A DNA stretch of 8,273 nucleotides from Eubacterium sp. CAG:786 (GCA_000432175.1 HF989469.1:1-8273), one strand, 5' to 3'; numbered from the stretch's first letter, positions 1-6,962 are shown. Made by a program: numbers and translations. The notes: a model not told the origin generated them from the letters alone.

Positions 1-181
1 TATCATCTCCTCCAGCGTAAACTTTCAAAATTATATGCTCGATGAAATGACGAAGATGAGATAATATATCTTGAGACATCTGCCCTCTTGAGATATTCCC
101 CAAATTGCTAATATGACGGCAAATTATTCTGCTAGATTTTAGAATTTGATCGTCAATGTTTAATTGAATGTTATTTGTCAT
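1..181 (-). CDS. Hypothetical protein, N-terminal 60 codons only (cut by window edge)
   Basis: The ATG at 181-179 is preceded by a perfect AGGAGG (192-187) with a 5-base spacer, and the frame stays open to the left edge, so this is a convincing gene start. The visible part begins MTNNIQLNIDDQILKSS and continues with a probably helical, His- and Ile-rich stretch (IICRHISNLG, then ILSHLRHFIEHIILKVYAGG). There is no signal peptide or membrane segment, so the protein is probably cytoplasmic. I do not recognise the family securely. The helical N-terminus vaguely recalls N-terminal domains of large uncharacterised accessory-genome proteins, but that is only an impression. The gene is 244 bp from the transporter operon on the same strand and has its own strong ribosome binding site, so it is probably a separate unit. 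Confidence 0.8.
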   Translation of the reverse strand, partial: MTNNIQLNIDDQILKSSRIICRHISNLGNISRGQMSQDILSHLRHFIEHIILKVYAGGDD

Positions 182-425
182 GGTATCCTCCTGCGTTATC
201 TTCTTTTTCTAATTTGATGACTGGCAAGACCAGAACTCTACATTCCAGTCAAGCCAATAGTTGCTTCAATATCGCCACTTAACTCAAAGCATACTTGGTG
301 CGATATTTAAATATTTAATATGTTAATCCCCAACCCCAATTTCACTAAACCCTCCACATATAATATGCGTATTTAACATATTACGCCTTGGTCAAACATC
401 AGATTCTTTCTAAATATTGAACAAA
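182..425. other. AT-rich intergenic spacer between the transporter operon and the left-hand gene
   Basis: I found no gene in this 244-bp stretch on either strand. On the minus strand it is the 3' flank of the operon and the 5' flank of the left-hand gene. No GC-rich hairpin followed by a U-tract is visible after the permease stop codon, so read-through into the next gene is possible. A TTGACC at 394-389 resembles a -35 box, but no good -10 box sits 16-18 bases downstream. The spacer holds an 11-bp inverted repeat (316-383), a G-tract cluster on the minus strand (328-355) and a 7-bp inverted repeat (218-224 with 245-251) close to the next gene's ribosome binding site. Confidence 0.6.
316..383. 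repeat. 11-bp interrupted inverted repeat, possible operator
   Basis: TAATATGTTAA at 316-326 is the exact reverse complement of TTAACATATTA at 373-383, with 46 bases between the arms. The arms flank the G-tract cluster upstream of the left-hand gene. They could be paired protein-binding sites, but both are AT-rich in AT-rich surroundings and could pair by chance. Confidence 0.35.
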
Positions 426-1469
426 TTATTCCTTTGCTTGACGCTCAGACCGTATCCAGCATCGAGCCGAGATCACTCCGAACGCTGCCGCCTTTACAAC
501 GGCAGCGACTGCAAATACCCAGAAGCTGAACGAAGCCCGATACATTCCGGAAAGGACGACTGTATCAAAAAAATATCCAAGAAGTTCGTTTCCACCAAGT
601 CCATTGAGCAGCAACGGAGCGGAAATCGTCAAGAATGACAGAATAAATGAAAATCCTGTATTCCGGCAAATTGTAGTGACCATGCAGATGAACACCGCAA
701 GAACGGTCCAGCAAACCGCTTTAACAAGCGAATCGACTAAATAATATTGAAGTATGGAAACATTATTGACGCCTCCACAGTTCAGCAGATTTCCAGCAGA
801 TTTCCCGAAATTCTCCGTACCATGTAAGCTTACAAAAAATCCTAGCCTCAACGCGCTCATGACCCACGAAAGCAGATACACAATAACGCAGGAAGCCAGA
901 ATTTTCAGCACGGCAAGACGAACCCTTCCGTTTTTCGAAACAAGTATCATCTGTGTGGAATTGCCCGAATACTCAATCCCAAAAACCGGAACTACAATAC
1001 ACAAAACCGCTGGAAGCAGCAGAAAATCAAAGCCGTTTTCCGCAAAAAAGTTTTCAAAATCCGTGTCGTAAAAGAACTCAGCCTTAAAGCTACCGTTGAA
1101 ACTCCCGGCTTTATTCAGCAGATATTCCACGGTAGACAGTTCTGCGCTGGCAATGACGTTCTGTTCGGTAAATAGCGAAAATTCCTCGATCGTTATGCTT
1201 CCGTCAAGATATTCCGCGTATTTTTCGGGATATCCGGAGATCGCGGCAGTATATTCATCGCACTTTTCCTGTAGGAATTTTACTTTTTCCGGCGTTACCT
1301 CACCTGCTAACAGCTCTGTATATTTGCGGTAAACTTCCGGGGAATACGAATGCTCATACGTCTTTGGAACGAATGATAATATGATCTGCAATATTACCGC
1401 TGTCACAATGAAAATCAAAGCGCGGTTTGATATCAGCAGTTTACGGAGTTCGGCAATAAACAGCCTCAT
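426..1469 (-). CDS. ABC-2-type transporter permease B
   Basis: This 347-residue integral membrane protein is the last gene of the operon and is inferred to form the membrane channel with permease A and the ATPase. A short basic amphipathic N-terminus (FIAELRKLLISN) precedes membrane segment 1 (about 17-33). A charged extracytoplasmic region of about 110 residues follows (34-146), then segment 2 (147-165). The segment FGIEYSGNSTQMILVSKNGR comes next, the usual ABC-2 pattern of an acidic residue, a glycine and an ending in GR. About four further hydrophobic segments run to the basic tail. GAGGTG (1480-1475) favours the ATG at 1469; an ATG at 1472 is also possible. The start lies 4 bases after the ATPase stop, which implies translational coupling. 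The frame is open to a TTG at 1568, but that start would overlap the ATPase and lacks a ribosome binding site. The substrate is unknown. Confidence 0.87.
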   Translation of the reverse strand: MRLFIAELRKLLISNRALIFIVTAVILQIILSFVPKTYEHSYSPEVYRKYTELLAGEVTPEKVKFLQEKCDEYTAAISGYPEKYAEYLDGSITIEEFSLFTEQNVIASAELSTVEYLLNKAGSFNGSFKAEFFYDTDFENFFAENGFDFLLLPAVLCIVVPVFGIEYSGNSTQMILVSKNGRVRLAVLKILASCVIVYLLSWVMSALRLGFFVSLHGTENFGKSAGNLLNCGGVNNVSILQYYLVDSLVKAVCWTVLAVFICMVTTICRNTGFSFILSFLTISAPLLLNGLGGNELLGYFFDTVVLSGMYRASFSFWVFAVAAVVKAAAFGVISARCWIRSERQAKE

Positions 1470-1473
1470 CATT

Positions 1474-2337
1474 TCACCTCGAACGCTCGTTGAAATAGTA
1501 AACATAAACGTCCTCAAGTCCAGGGGCAGCAGAAACCGCACTATCCGCAGGTCTTTCATCTGAAACAATGTGCAGACAGGTCCCGCTGTCGGATTTTATA
1601 ATATTCGTACAGGGAGTGTCCGCCATATATCGCCGCACATCGCCCTGTCCGCAGGGAACGTCCCAGACTTTTCCCGCTATCTTGCCTTTCAGCGCGTCGG
1701 GAGTTCCGGAAGCAATGAGCTTGCCATCTTTCAGCAGCAGGCACTCGTCGGCTATGCTCTCAACATCGGAAACTATATGCGTTGCGAGAATCACTATCCT
1801 GTCGAAACCAATGTTGGAAATAATATTCCGAAGCCGTATGCGCTCCTCGGGATCAAGTCCCGCCGATGGCTCGTCCATTACAAGTATTTTCGGGGCGTTA
1901 AGAAGCGCAACGGCTATCCCCAACCGCCGCTTCATTCCACCACTGTACTGACCTACCCTGCGTTTTTTATCGGAAGCCAGATTGACAAGTTCGAGCAGTT
2001 CGTTTATCCTTTGCTGAGCGTCTGGAACTCCCTTTAAATCGGCGTAATATTTCATAATATCGTACCCCGAAAACGACGGATAAAATCCCGGTTCCTGCGG
2101 AAGAAAACCGAGCAGTCCGCGGAAATCAGCACCAAGGCTTACAGTGTTTTTTCCGTCCAGAAGCACCTCTCCCGTCGTCGCCGGAATAAGCCCGACCAGG
2201 ATATTCATAAGCGTGGATTTTCCCGCGCCGTTAGGGCCAAGCAATGCGTATACTCCCTCATGGAGCGTAATATTGATATCCGTCAGCGCTTGTTTGGATT
2301 TGTATTTTTTAGTGATATTCTTAAAGCTGAGTTCCAT
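1474..2337 (-). CDS. ABC transporter ATP-binding protein
   Basis: This 287-residue cytoplasmic ATPase energises the transporter formed with the two flanking permeases. All core motifs are present: Walker A GPNGAGKST (34-42), Q-loop Gln81 in FLPQEPG, ABC signature YSGGMKRR (131-138), Walker B ILVMDEP (151-157) followed by the D-loop SAGLD, and switch His187 in ATH. A Gly-rich Walker A with an SGGMKRR signature is typical of exporters of the multidrug, bacitracin or lantibiotic resistance type (DrrA/BcrA/CcmA-like). Residues from about 215 on form a C-terminal extension usual in that group. The ATG at 2337-2335 overlaps the stop of permease A as TAATG, with AGGAG 10 bases upstream. The frame is open upstream to 2913, but that part is antisense-free read-through of the permease gene in another frame and has no ATPase homology. 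The substrate cannot be inferred. Confidence 0.95.
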   Translation of the reverse strand: MELSFKNITKKYKSKQALTDINITLHEGVYALLGPNGAGKSTLMNILVGLIPATTGEVLLDGKNTVSLGADFRGLLGFLPQEPGFYPSFSGYDIMKYYADLKGVPDAQQRINELLELVNLASDKKRRVGQYSGGMKRRLGIAVALLNAPKILVMDEPSAGLDPEERIRLRNIISNIGFDRIVILATHIVSDVESIADECLLLKDGKLIASGTPDALKGKIAGKVWDVPCGQGDVRRYMADTPCTNIIKSDSGTCLHIVSDERPADSAVSAAPGLEDVYVYYFNERSR

Positions 2338-3551
2338 TATCGCCACGCTCCTCTTACATTTCTTGTACGGACGCAATATGCCGCCACAGTAAAAATCACT
2401 GTCAGTAATACCGTAATTCCCAGGCAAAAAAACATTCTGTTTATGGGTATTCCAAAGAGGAGCATATAATCGAACTTTTCCATGTATTTGGAGATATTCA
2501 GCAGTCCTTGCGGAACAAGGGCGCGTATTGTATCGTATTGTTCCGTTCCCTCCTGCGTCATGAATACCGTTGACGGAAAGACCGCAGTTCCACCCCGCGT
2601 CGTTGCATACAGGTAAAAAACGCAAACCAGCTGACCGCCTGCGCTGAAAATCACACTGACAACATCTGAAACCACTGTCCTTTTGAAAAATACTGCGCAA
2701 AAAGCCGAGAAAGCCACAACCATGAAATACACCATCAGCTTTGAAATAAACTTCACAAGATAGAATCCGGCTATCGTAAGCGAAAAAGGACACATTTCGT
2801 ACATCTCCAGCTGCTGAACAGGCAGCATGAAACCGCTCAGTCCATAGACGCTTACCGACAGTATCACCTCCATAGCAGCCAGAACTGCCGCGAGAAATAA
2901 CGCGACAACACAAACTGCAGAAAGCTGCCGGCGGAAAACTGTTCTCTGCGATTTTCTGGTAGTGTCAATAAGTCGGTATGCGCCGGTTGAACGGTCAACC
3001 GAGAATATCCTCACGCTCATAGCAGCAATTAAAGCAAGCATCGCTATTTCTGAGAATTTATTATTAAAAAACTCGTATGTACGCTCATGAGAGTGCCCAG
3101 TAAAAGTGAAGCTTAACGGAACGTTTCTGTTGTATAGCCTGACTGCGGTTTCAAGCATGCGTGAATTTCCACCCTTAGAGTAACGCAGGTCATATTCCAT
3201 GTTTTCAACAATTTTCATGCGGTTGGCGGGGAACGTCTTGTACACATACGTTGCGTATTTATACGCTTTTTCAGCGGCAGCGTACTGTTCAAATATACTG
3301 CTGTCCCCTGCATAGTACTGCTTTTCCAGCTTCTGCTGGCTTTCATAAAGCACATCACACAGCTCGTCGCCGGAAAGTCCTTCTGCGTCTATCTGCGCTG
3401 AATATTCTTTTATGCTCTCGGTGGTCGCTGCATCGGACTCATAATTCCGCATGACGGAACTAAGCATGTTATACAGAGAGAATCCCACTGCAATTGCAAG
3501 TATCACCCACATAAATCTTGAAGAAAACAATTTTTTCAGTTCGTTAAACAT
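2337..3551 (-). CDS. ABC-2-type transporter permease A
   Basis: This 404-residue membrane protein is the first gene of the transporter trio. The N-terminus FNELKKLFSSRF is followed by membrane segment 1 (about 13-31) and then a large extracytoplasmic region (about 32-165) rich in Glu, Tyr and Gln that is probably helical. Segment 2 (166-184) precedes the cytoplasmic motif FSVDRSTGAYRLIDTTRKSQ, and about four more hydrophobic segments follow. The layout and several positions match permease B (ELxKL start, FF before segment 2, FxxxxSGxxxxxI after it), so the two are probably distant paralogues forming a heterodimer. GAGGAG with a 4-base spacer precedes the ATG at 3551. The start is only 12 bases after the upstream lipoprotein stop, so the site lies in that short gap. 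The role of the ectodomain is unknown; peptide or drug recognition is a guess. Confidence 0.87.
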   Translation of the reverse strand: MFNELKKLFSSRFMWVILAIAVGFSLYNMLSSVMRNYESDAATTESIKEYSAQIDAEGLSGDELCDVLYESQQKLEKQYYAGDSSIFEQYAAAEKAYKYATYVYKTFPANRMKIVENMEYDLRYSKGGNSRMLETAVRLYNRNVPLSFTFTGHSHERTYEFFNNKFSEIAMLALIAAMSVRIFSVDRSTGAYRLIDTTRKSQRTVFRRQLSAVCVVALFLAAVLAAMEVILSVSVYGLSGFMLPVQQLEMYEMCPFSLTIAGFYLVKFISKLMVYFMVVAFSAFCAVFFKRTVVSDVVSVIFSAGGQLVCVFYLYATTRGGTAVFPSTVFMTQEGTEQYDTIRALVPQGLLNISKYMEKFDYMLLFGIPINRMFFCLGITVLLTVIFTVAAYCVRTRNVRGAWR

Positions 3552-3563
3552 AGCGCTCCTCTG

Positions 3564-4646
3564 CTATTGTATTACTACTCTGGTTTTAGGGGTACTGAAT
3601 CCTTTTAATGCAATTGAGCCACATTCATCAATCTGCTTTTCGGCTTCAGGAATGTAATAAGGCACCGCTATTGCTTGAAACGTATTTAAGCCGTCATCTG
3701 GCAAATACTCTTCGGGAATAGGGAATTGAAATACATCTGTGTTACTATTCTCTTCATGTATAACTGGCGTAAAGAGCGTGCGAGTGTATTCACCGCTAAA
3801 AACAGGTAATACATCACCATTGCAAAGTACAAACAGCGAATAGTATCCCCCCAAGTAATCAATACCGTTGACTGATGCATCTTCCTTAAATTTTATCCAC
3901 AAATCATCTTTTCCCTTATGAACAATAATATCATCTAGGTTCTGAGTGCTGTTTGCTTTATTATTATCTTGAAATGACAATGTGTCGATACCAATGCCAA
4001 AAAGGTCATCATTCATTTTAATTGAAAGATAATTATCCGAATTTTTTACAAAATCCACTTCTTTATTCTTATTTGAAATGTTGACGATAGAATAAGTACA
4101 AACCCCACTGTACAGACCTATACCTAAAGCCGGGATATCGTCTGGAAAAGCACAAACAACAACCGATATATATCTCATATCCGGATTGCCTATGAAAGAA
4201 ACTATGACTTTTGATAGAGTTTCCGGTTTTACCGCAAATGTATTCTGTATGGAAAAGCTACCGCCGTCTACAGAAAAGGACACCAGCTCTCCATCAGCAA
4301 CTATAAAGCATTTTACTGGAATTTCATCTCGTATAATACTTCTGTCGGGAATAACCATAGTCGAAAGAACCAAATCAACTTTCTTGGTCTCAATGATGTT
4401 CATTTTATAACCAACCGATAAATCAGAGCTTCCAGTCTCTGAAATCTCAGATACATTCATCTGCACTGAAAAACTGAATGATTGATTCTCTGCTGCTGAT
4501 TCCATATTAACGGATTCATCTGTATCAATATTATTACTATAATCTATAGCTATAGCTTCAAAACTACTATTTGACTGTAAATCGGTTCGGCATCCCGACA
4601 TTGTGATCATTGAAATGATCAATACAATGAACATCAACTTTCTCAT
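3564..4646 (-). CDS. Putative lipoprotein of unknown function
   Basis: This 360-residue protein has a lipoprotein signal: basic MRK, a hydrophobic core to residue 15, and the lipobox MSGC (16-19), so Cys19 should be lipidated and the protein anchored on the outer face of the membrane. A Ser/Asn/Asp/Glu-rich linker follows (about 20-60). The rest looks mainly beta-stranded (alternating hydrophobic residues, many Ile, Val, Ser and Asp) with no membrane segment. I do not recognise the family and see no catalytic motif. AAGGTGG with a 7-base spacer precedes the ATG. The gene sits 20 bases after the other lipoprotein and 12 bases before permease A, so it is clearly cotranscribed and may act as an accessory or substrate-capture subunit of the transporter, which is inference. 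It is not a standard solute-binding protein by length or pattern. Confidence 0.82.
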   Translation of the reverse strand: MRKLMFIVLIISMITMSGCRTDLQSNSSFEAIAIDYSNNIDTDESVNMESAAENQSFSFSVQMNVSEISETGSSDLSVGYKMNIIETKKVDLVLSTMVIPDRSIIRDEIPVKCFIVADGELVSFSVDGGSFSIQNTFAVKPETLSKVIVSFIGNPDMRYISVVVCAFPDDIPALGIGLYSGVCTYSIVNISNKNKEVDFVKNSDNYLSIKMNDDLFGIGIDTLSFQDNNKANSTQNLDDIIVHKGKDDLWIKFKEDASVNGIDYLGGYYSLFVLCNGDVLPVFSGEYTRTLFTPVIHEENSNTDVFQFPIPEEYLPDDGLNTFQAIAVPYYIPEAEKQIDECGSIALKGFSTPKTRVVIQ

Positions 4647-4666
4647 CTTTCAGCCACCTTTTCACA

Positions 4667-5806
4667 CTATAATCCAACAGACTGATAATCAACCGTGTCC
4701 TTCTTTATAGCAAACATTGCATTTGCATGAATCAAACCAGTATTCTGCGAATAGTCTACCAGGAATACACTGTCGCATGAACTATTTTCTATGAACCAAC
4801 AATCTGACGTGCCATGATATGCATATTCTGAGCCATCAGAGTATGTGTGTTTAAGTTCGATTTTCTGAGTATTCTCACCGTTTTTGCTGCTCATGTATAA
4901 TCCATCGGAAGAAAAATAATATATTGAATTATCTGTCACGCAAAAGTCACCCGAATCCGCGTCAAACAGTTTTTTCCCAGCAGATTCACCGTTACCACAG
5001 AAATACAGGCTGCTCCCATCATCATCAAATTTCAAATAATATGCGCCTTCTTCATCACATCTCAGCCTGATTACTTTGTCATCCACTTTCTCAATTTTAT
5101 CGTTTTTCATATCGTACCGGATCAGTTCAAGATTTTCATTTATCAGCCAGAACATATCACCTGACACTGCTGCACTGTTAATTCCACAGTCTGTAACAAC
5201 GACTGGTTCGCTCGTTGGCTTCATGGAATTAAGATCAACCGTGTACATATAGCAATAACCGATAAGATACATCGTCCCATTATGTACAAATCCGCTGAAT
5301 GACGTTTTTTCATCGGGATTATAAGCTGCGTCAAGCTCTGTGTAGAACGTATTCTCAAACACTTCTCGTTCACCGGTGTGATCCCTTAAAAACAGCTTTC
5401 CAGGAGAATCGGATTTAGTAATATACAATCCGTTTTCAGAAGCAAAAACGGGATTAAACTTCTCAAACTCCCCACAGTTGTCAGACTTATTTACATCATG
5501 AATACACCCTGGCAGTTCACAAACTGAGCTCATTCTTCCCGTTGTAAGGTCAATTTTCTTTTTGCTGCGTAATTCGATAATATAAAGATATTCGGGAGTC
5601 AGTGCAAATTTGCTTCCCAAAAAGGTCATAGGTTTATCATCATACTTGTATCCATTGAAGCAAATGTCCAACTGAGATCGTGATATTTCTCCGTCAAGGT
5701 CGCTGATGTCAACATAGCTACTGCCTCCGGAACTATAGCAGCCGGAAAGAAGTATACATAAAGCCGTAAGCATAATCGCAATTCCAAATTGCCTATATGA
5801 CATCAT
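4667..5806 (-). CDS. Putative lipoprotein, beta-propeller-like (DUF5050-like)
   Basis: This 379-residue surface lipoprotein has a signal peptide with a classic LLSGC lipobox (lipidated Cys23), then a Ser/Gly linker. The remainder has repeating short beta-strand blocks of the type LYFCGNGESAGKKLFDAD and IYYFSSDGLYMSS, as in DUF5050-like WD40/YVTN-type propellers of Clostridia lipoproteins. A Cys/His cluster sits early in the domain: Cys96, Cys101, His103, Cys111 (C-x4-C-x-H-x7-C). I recall similar motifs in such lipoproteins, and metal binding or disulfide bonding is possible. AAGGAG (5825-5820) lies 13 bases before the ATG at 5806, which is long; the next ATG (5803) would give 16. A more upstream ATG at 5905 has no ribosome binding site and would spoil the signal peptide. 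The role is unknown; ligand sensing or support of the downstream transporter is plausible. Confidence 0.82.
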   Translation of the reverse strand: MMSYRQFGIAIMLTALCILLSGCYSSGGSSYVDISDLDGEISRSQLDICFNGYKYDDKPMTFLGSKFALTPEYLYIIELRSKKKIDLTTGRMSSVCELPGCIHDVNKSDNCGEFEKFNPVFASENGLYITKSDSPGKLFLRDHTGEREVFENTFYTELDAAYNPDEKTSFSGFVHNGTMYLIGYCYMYTVDLNSMKPTSEPVVVTDCGINSAAVSGDMFWLINENLELIRYDMKNDKIEKVDDKVIRLRCDEEGAYYLKFDDDGSSLYFCGNGESAGKKLFDADSGDFCVTDNSIYYFSSDGLYMSSKNGENTQKIELKHTYSDGSEYAYHGTSDCWFIENSSCDSVFLVDYSQNTGLIHANAMFAIKKDTVDYQSVGL

Positions 5807-5864
5807 TGTTAATCCACATCTCCTTACTTTAAACTTTACACCACACAGCGGAAAGAGGAAACTA

Positions 5865-5898
5865 CCGTTCTCGCCAAAATACACTTTAACGAGAACGG
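5865..5898 (-). promoter_or_regulatory. Perfect 9-bp stem-loop between secreted-protein and lipoprotein genes
   Basis: CCGTTCTCG (5865-5873) and CGAGAACGG (5890-5898) are exact inverted repeats separated by 16 bases, in the 123-bp gap below the small secreted protein gene. On the minus-strand transcript the stem is followed by UAGUUUCCUCUUU, which is U-rich but not a real U-tract. It could be a weak, leaky terminator that lowers expression of the lipoprotein and transporter genes relative to the secreted proteins, an mRNA-stabilising 3' end, or an operator. Confidence 0.55.
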
Positions 5899-5929
5899 AT
5901 TTCATTCTTAAGTAACATTCCGAGGTAAA

Positions 5930-6361
5930 TTACTTGCAGTTATAGTTACACTCCTGAGATGAGGAACCATATACAGTTGAAGAAGTTGTGATCGTCGAAG
6001 AAACATTATTATATAATGTTTCAATTCCATTAGATTTGTAATCACAAATTTCTCCGCTGCCACTCTTTCTAAACGATTTGCTTGAAGATGTCTGATTTAG
6101 CTTTCCTAAGATAGAGAAAGAAGTAGTAATATTATTGCTATTCCCATATCCTGGAGTATAAGCTCTAACTCCATAGAAATAAATCTCGACCGAAGGCGTT
6201 GGAATGTTATAATCCATATAACCCTCAGATGTAATAGTAATTGACTGCTTGCCATCCGTATGTGAAGATGTAGTCGCTTTTATCGTTTCTGCGCTTGCAG
6301 ATAAACAACAAGATCCTGCAACAAGTCCACATGCGATTACTGATAGGATTGTCTTTCTCAT
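5930..6361 (-). CDS. Small secreted protein of unknown function, Cys-containing C-terminus
   Basis: This 143-residue protein has a clear Sec signal peptide (MRKTILSVIACGLVAGSC, ending in SASA), with cleavage predicted after Ala24, giving a mature protein of about 119 residues. The mature part is rich in Ser, Thr, Asn and Tyr and probably beta-stranded. It has only three cysteines: Cys106, Cys138 and Cys142, the last two in the final motif ECNYNCK. There is no membrane segment after the signal and no LPXTG sorting signal, so it is probably released or loosely wall-bound. GGAGG with a 6-base spacer precedes the ATG, a strong ribosome binding site. I do not recognise a family. Its place between the sigma/anti-sigma pair and a transporter suggests a regulated exported effector or a bacteriocin-like product, which is inference. 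Confidence 0.8.
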   Translation of the reverse strand: MRKTILSVIACGLVAGSCCLSASAETIKATTSSHTDGKQSITITSEGYMDYNIPTPSVEIYFYGVRAYTPGYGNSNNITTSFSILGKLNQTSSSKSFRKSGSGEICDYKSNGIETLYNNVSSTITTSSTVYGSSSQECNYNCK

Positions 6362-6457
6362 TATAAACCTCCAATTTAGATGTCGTTTTTACGATGCATC
6401 ATCCAGGTTTTCCTATTATCAGATTAAACTTTTATAGGTTTAATGCTTTGCCAATGG

Positions 6458-6892
6458 TCACAAAGATTTCTCATCGCTGTAAACTGTAAAAGTTTCTGTC
6501 TTACCGTTTGAAGTCGTTAATGTAAAAACGGATTTCAAACGATATTTTCCACTAGAAAGGCCAGATATGTTATTGGTTACTTTGCCTGAACTTATAGAAA
6601 GTGTTTCATTCCAGTATCCGCCATCAACCTCGTTCCATATCCACAGTCCCCAGAATTGTTCCAGAGTCTGCTCAACGTTCCAGCTTGTTACATCAGAATG
6701 ACCTATCAGTTTGCTTTCACACTTGGCGGTTGTTCCACTGATAGTCAATGTGCTGAAAGCAGCTGACGCTGTTTCATAATACGGCGATACTGAATAGGCA
6801 CTTCCATATGTCGTCACATTTGCCGCAGCTGCATTTACCGTAACAGAAGATATAGCAGCTAACATTGCGATTACCATTATTACTTTCTTCAC
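6458..6892 (-). CDS. Small secreted protein of unknown function, Trp-rich, GTG start
   Basis: This 144-residue protein has a Sec signal peptide (residues 1-21 or 1-24, ending NAAAA) and a mature part of about 120 residues. The GTG at 6892 is chosen because AAAGGAGGTG lies just before it with a 6-base spacer; a longer reading from 6937 would put this site inside the coding region. The mature part looks like a beta-sandwich: alternating strands, Cys58, a Trp-rich core (FWGLWIWNEVDGGYW, 80-94) and a C-terminal GKYRLKSVFTL. That layout, with a Gly-x-Tyr-Arg strand near the end, resembles small secreted Clostridia proteins of the DUF6147 kind, a resemblance from memory. The only cysteine in the mature part is Cys58. 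The first half is Ser/Thr/Ala-rich. Its function is unknown; with its neighbour below it forms a pair of exported products. Confidence 0.8.
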   Translation of the reverse strand: MKKVIMVIAMLAAISSVTVNAAAANVTTYGSAYSVSPYYETASAAFSTLTISGTTAKCESKLIGHSDVTSWNVEQTLEQFWGLWIWNEVDGGYWNETLSISSGKVTNNISGLSSGKYRLKSVFTLTTSNGKTETFTVYSDEKSL

Positions 6893-6917
6893 ATTACACA
6901 CCTCCTTTATGTCAAAT

Positions 6918-6934
6918 TTGAGATCCACTCTCAA
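6918..6934. promoter_or_regulatory. 6-bp inverted repeat ahead of the first secreted-protein gene
   Basis: TTGAGA (6918-6923) and TCTCAA (6929-6934) are inverted repeats around a 5-base centre, in the 70-bp gap between the anti-sigma candidate and the secreted protein. In RNA this is a small hairpin just upstream of the GTG start's ribosome binding site. On the minus strand the arm at 6934-6929 also reads as a -35-like TTGAGA with CATAAA 17 bases on, but transcription from it would start past the ribosome binding site, so I do not call a promoter. It may be an operator or translation-control hairpin. Confidence 0.4.
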
Positions 6935-6962
6935 CAACTAAAACAATTTAACCATACCGCCG

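Noticed and set aside
417..1563. Several plus-strand open frames (417-638, 754-1071, 1096-1332, 1381-1563)
   Set aside because: They lie antisense to permease B, whose protein is clearly a membrane transporter component, and they show no protein-like features of their own.
1568..2392. Plus-strand open frames across the ATPase (1568-1951, 1570-2037, 2144-2392)
   Set aside because: They are antisense to an ATPase with every catalytic motif intact; long antisense frames are expected in the GC-richer part of the window.
2338..2913. In-frame upstream extension of the ATPase (would give a 479-residue protein)
   Set aside because: It overlaps most of permease A in another frame, has no ATPase-related sequence or ribosome binding site, and the ATG at 2337 gives a normal-length ATPase with a TAATG coupling.
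3686..3880. Small minus-strand frame inside the upstream lipoprotein gene
   Set aside because: It lies wholly within the lipoprotein coding region in another frame, without a ribosome binding site.
5807..5905. N-terminal extension of the propeller-like lipoprotein from an ATG at 5905
   Set aside because: No ribosome binding site precedes 5905, the extension would put about 33 residues ahead of a good lipoprotein signal, and it runs through the 9-bp inverted repeat.
6423..6444. 7-bp inverted repeat ATTAAAC/GTTTAAT between the two secreted-protein genes as a terminator
   Set aside because: The stem is almost all A/T and no U-tract follows on the transcribed strand.
5930..6892. Lactococcin 972-type bacteriocin pair
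   Set aside because: Both proteins are longer than typical members, and no DUF1430-type bacteriocin-associated membrane protein is present; I keep only the general bacteriocin-like hypothesis.
6905..6934. Possible promoter TTGAGA / CATAAA (17-base spacer) ahead of the Trp-rich protein
   Set aside because: Its start point would fall after the ribosome binding site, leaving the GTG start without one.
6893..6937. N-terminal extension of the Trp-rich secreted protein from 6937
   Set aside because: It would include the ideal AAAGGAGGTG site in coding sequence and place charged residues ahead of the signal peptide.
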